The notes beneath the pieces are model-generated. The model did no database searches. It had not been told where the DNA came from and saw only the letters and a list, made by a program, of their open reading frames with translations. Shown here piece after piece: positions 42,773-44,456 of a DNA stretch of 44,456 bases. Each line of letters opens with the position of its first letter. The first letter of the stretch is position 1. Made by a program: the position numbers and the translations under genes. Origin of the DNA: Candidatus Velthaea versatilis (lineage in GTDB: Bacteria; Vulcanimicrobiota; Vulcanimicrobiia; Vulcanimicrobiales; Vulcanimicrobiaceae); the NCBI GenBank assembly GCA_003134035.1, contig PLAE01000188.1, positions 1 through 44,456 on the forward strand, read 5' to 3'.

Positions 42773-43483
42773 GTGGATCTTGATGTGAATGTACCCGAAG
42801 AGGCCGCCGGCGCGGCGATGGGCGTGAAAAACGTTTACGACCATGACTATTACTACGGCGCCGCCTATCAAGACTACGATTTACAAAATCCATCGGCGAA
42901 ACTCGCGTTTTATCGGACCGTCGCTCTCTCGTCGGTGCAAGAAATGACAAACGTGCGCGTCCTCGACATCGGCTGCGCCTTTGGTAGATTTTTGCATACA
43001 CTTCCGCCGTCTTGGGTGCGCGTCGGCGTGGATGTGAGCGCGTATGCCATCGAGATAGCAAAACGCAATATCCCGGGCGTCTCGTTCCAGCAAGGGGACC
43101 TGCCGTCGGCCGATCTTGCGGCATTCGACGTAATTACCGCATTCGATGTGATCGAGCACATCGGCGAAGTTGGGCCGATGCTTGACCGGATCGAATCCCT
43201 CTTAGCACCGGGCGGCGTGTTCACATTCGTTGTTCCAGTCTACGATGGTCCGCTCGGCTGGATCGTGCGTTGGCTCGATTACGATCCAACGCACGTCAAC
43301 AAATGGAGCCGGAAGGCGTGGATGACCGTCGTAAGCGAGCGCTTCGACGTCGTTGACTCGCTCGGGATCTTTCGCTATTTATTCCCGGGCGGCGTGTATG
43401 CGCACATCCCGACGGTGTGGCTGCGCAACGTTTCTCCGGCCGTGCTCATAACAGTTCGCAAACGCCACAAAGCAGTGCGGTGA
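42773..43483 (+). CDS. SAM-dependent methyltransferase
   Basis: A 236-aa class I methyltransferase. Motif I is VLDIGCAFGRFLH, followed by the acidic VGVDVSAYAIEIAK and DVITAFDVIEHIGE, a Methyltransf_11/23-like pattern, then LLAPGGVFTFVVP. The N-terminus (YDHDYYYGAAYQDYD) is typical of sugar- or glycolipid-associated methyltransferases. No membrane helix is seen. The GTG at 42773 has AGAGGA about 9 nt upstream. It is divergent from the GT39-like gene (98 bp apart). Its acceptor is unknown; context suggests a cell-surface glycan or polyprenyl-linked sugar. Confidence 0.85.
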   Translation: MDLDVNVPEEAAGAAMGVKNVYDHDYYYGAAYQDYDLQNPSAKLAFYRTVALSSVQEMTNVRVLDIGCAFGRFLHTLPPSWVRVGVDVSAYAIEIAKRNIPGVSFQQGDLPSADLAAFDVITAFDVIEHIGEVGPMLDRIESLLAPGGVFTFVVPVYDGPLGWIVRWLDYDPTHVNKWSRKAWMTVVSERFDVVDSLGIFRYLFPGGVYAHIPTVWLRNVSPAVLITVRKRHKAVR

Positions 43484-43940
43484 ACGTTTTCGTCGTTGGC
43501 GGGGCCCGCTTTGCGGCACTCGTGGCTCCTCCGTTTTGTCAATGTATTTGACGTTCGGCAGGGGATCTCCGCGACGCCGCGCCTCCCGAACCGCACGGCG
43601 TGATACGCGCGGCGGCAGCAGCGAACGCTCCAAAGGCAACCAGCAAAAGTCCAGCTCGCGTGCGCCGCGGCGCACGAGCCCGAGCTCCCTCGACGAACCG
43701 TTTTCGGGCCTCGATCCGGTTAACGCGTGCGTCCGGCCCATCACGCCTTTCCTTTGCTGAAGGCTCAAGGACGGTGTTTGAAGGACACCGCGAGGCGCGC
43801 AAGTGACTGTCAGCTTTCCATGAAGTCGCTCCGGCGGCTACCGTTCAGGCCCGTTCTAGCCGACACGGCTTTGGGATGAAGAAGCTCGCAAAGCTGGTTT
43901 GGCGTTCTGTCGCGTTACCGCGCCGCACGCATCGCGCGGC
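43484..43940. other. Intergenic region with a possible glycosyltransferase remnant
   Basis: This 457-bp stretch lacks a supported gene. Its last 120 bp is the 5' part of the direct repeat copy. On the minus strand, 43539-43802 is open and contains RTRAGLLLVAFGAFAAAAAR followed by ITPCGSGG, loosely similar to the first helix and loop of the GT39-like protein at 41097-42674. This may be a decayed N-terminal fragment, but composition could explain the match. Confidence 0.35.
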
Positions 43941-44132
43941 GTGACGCGAGCCTCCGTCCTCAAGACCATCCTTGCGCTCGCGCTCATCGCCTGTTCTTCC
44001 AGGTATTACTTCGTCCACGTCCCCGAGGGGTTCGTTGATTTCCGGGCATTCTATTGCGCCGGCAGTGCAGTCGTAGCACGTGCCGACCCGTATCGCGAAC
44101 ACCCGTTGCACGAGTGCGAACAGAAGATCGTC
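43820..44132 (+). repeat. Downstream copy of the 313-bp imperfect direct repeat
   Basis: This segment matches 40675-40987. The identical blocks here are 44022-44060 and 44081-44122. Outside them the two copies differ at many third-codon positions, so similarity is mosaic rather than uniform. This copy carries the open reading frame. Confidence 0.85.
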
Positions 44133-44456
44133 CTCCCGGGAACGTCCGCGCTCCCGAAAGATCTCACGGTCCCCGCGCCGTTTCCGGGGTACGTTCTGGC
44201 ACTCTTTGCGCTGCTTGCGTTGCTGCCGTTTTCGGTCGCGGTCTTTGTCTGGATCGCCCTGAGCGCCATAGCGGTCGGCGCTGCGGTCGTGCTCTTTGCG
44301 CGCGCCACACGAACCACCATCGCCGCCAACGCCATCGTCCTCGGTTACCCAACGGTGATGGTCGCACTTCCGCTCGGACAGGTCACGCCGTTCATCCTGC
44401 TCGCCCTGGCTGGAACGGCCGCACTGCTGCAGTCGAACCGGCCGTCTTGGGCCGGG
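43941..44456 (+). CDS. GT87-family (DUF2029) glycosyltransferase, C-terminus off the window
   Basis: The first 172 codons of a GT87 membrane glycosyltransferase. Features are an N-terminal helix (LKTILALALIACSS), the GT87 loop GFVDFRAFYCAGSAVVARAD followed by PYREH, a PAPFPGYVLALFALLALLPF segment and further helices with LGQVTPFILLALAG, all in the expected order. It starts at a GTG; no strong ribosome site precedes it. The first 60 codons are duplicated in the pseudogene at 40796-41056. It is likely to act with the neighbouring GT39, methyltransferase and acyltransferase on a surface glycan. Confidence 0.85.
   Translation, partial: MTRASVLKTILALALIACSSRYYFVHVPEGFVDFRAFYCAGSAVVARADPYREHPLHECEQKIVLPGTSALPKDLTVPAPFPGYVLALFALLALLPFSVAVFVWIALSAIAVGAAVVLFARATRTTIAANAIVLGYPTVMVALPLGQVTPFILLALAGTAALLQSNRPSWAG

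Noticed and set aside
42675-43124. 150-residue upstream extension of the GT39-like gene
   Set aside because: It would run antisense through the divergent methyltransferase and is Arg/Ser-rich, unlike the rest of the protein.

Overview
The window is GC-rich bacterial chromosome with densely packed genes, frequent GTG/TTG starts and long spurious open frames antisense to real genes. No rRNA, tRNA, CRISPR, IS element or phage gene was seen. Menaquinone biosynthesis, Tat export, System II cytochrome c maturation, a FAAL/type I PKS cluster and Flp/TadE proteins together fit an uncultured high-GC lineage such as Eremiobacterota/Vulcanimicrobiota, or a relative such as Dormibacterota, Armatimonadota or Chloroflexota. 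This placement is an inference from gene content and style; no marker gene was compared.

Region 1 (1-7823): a truncated selO and an MFS exporter, a small membrane-anchored cytochrome c, and a compact minus-strand operon menG-polyprenyl synthase-tatA-tatC-resB-ccsA. This joins the last menaquinone steps, Tat export and haem attachment to exported cytochromes c, a respiratory-chain assembly unit. Region 2 (7893-15359): an exported PLD-like protein, a GT-C membrane glycosyltransferase, then rsmI, metG and tatD on the minus strand, with a proline-rich anchored protein and an intact EAL phosphodiesterase on the plus strand between metG and tatD.

Region 3 (15360-31191) is the most notable part: a same-strand secondary-metabolism or lipid cluster after a 337-bp AT-richer intergenic region. 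It encodes a fully reducing PKS (KS-AT-DH-ER-KR-ACP, 2164 aa), a type II thioesterase, a fatty acyl-AMP ligase with its own ACP, a second PKS module (KS-AT-KR-carrier, 1522 aa) and a MATE exporter. No terminal thioesterase, reductase or condensation domain is present, so chain release is unexplained. A long-chain beta-hydroxyacyl product or glycolipid-like precursor is the simplest guess.

Region 4 (31192-36580): hairpins, a DUF4188 protein, a stand-alone LOR/SDH-type (TIGR00300, ornithine cyclodeaminase-like) enzyme divergent from it across an 11-bp inverted repeat, then an overlapping flp-tadE-tadG-tadE pilin-like set with no ATPase or platform genes. Region 5 (36716-44456): a cell-envelope glycan region with GT87 and GT39 membrane glycosyltransferases, an OafA-type acyltransferase, a methyltransferase and an MFS transporter. 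It contains a 313-bp imperfect direct repeat: the 5' part of a GT87 gene at the right edge is duplicated about 3.1 kb upstream as a frameshifted, internally deleted pseudogene.
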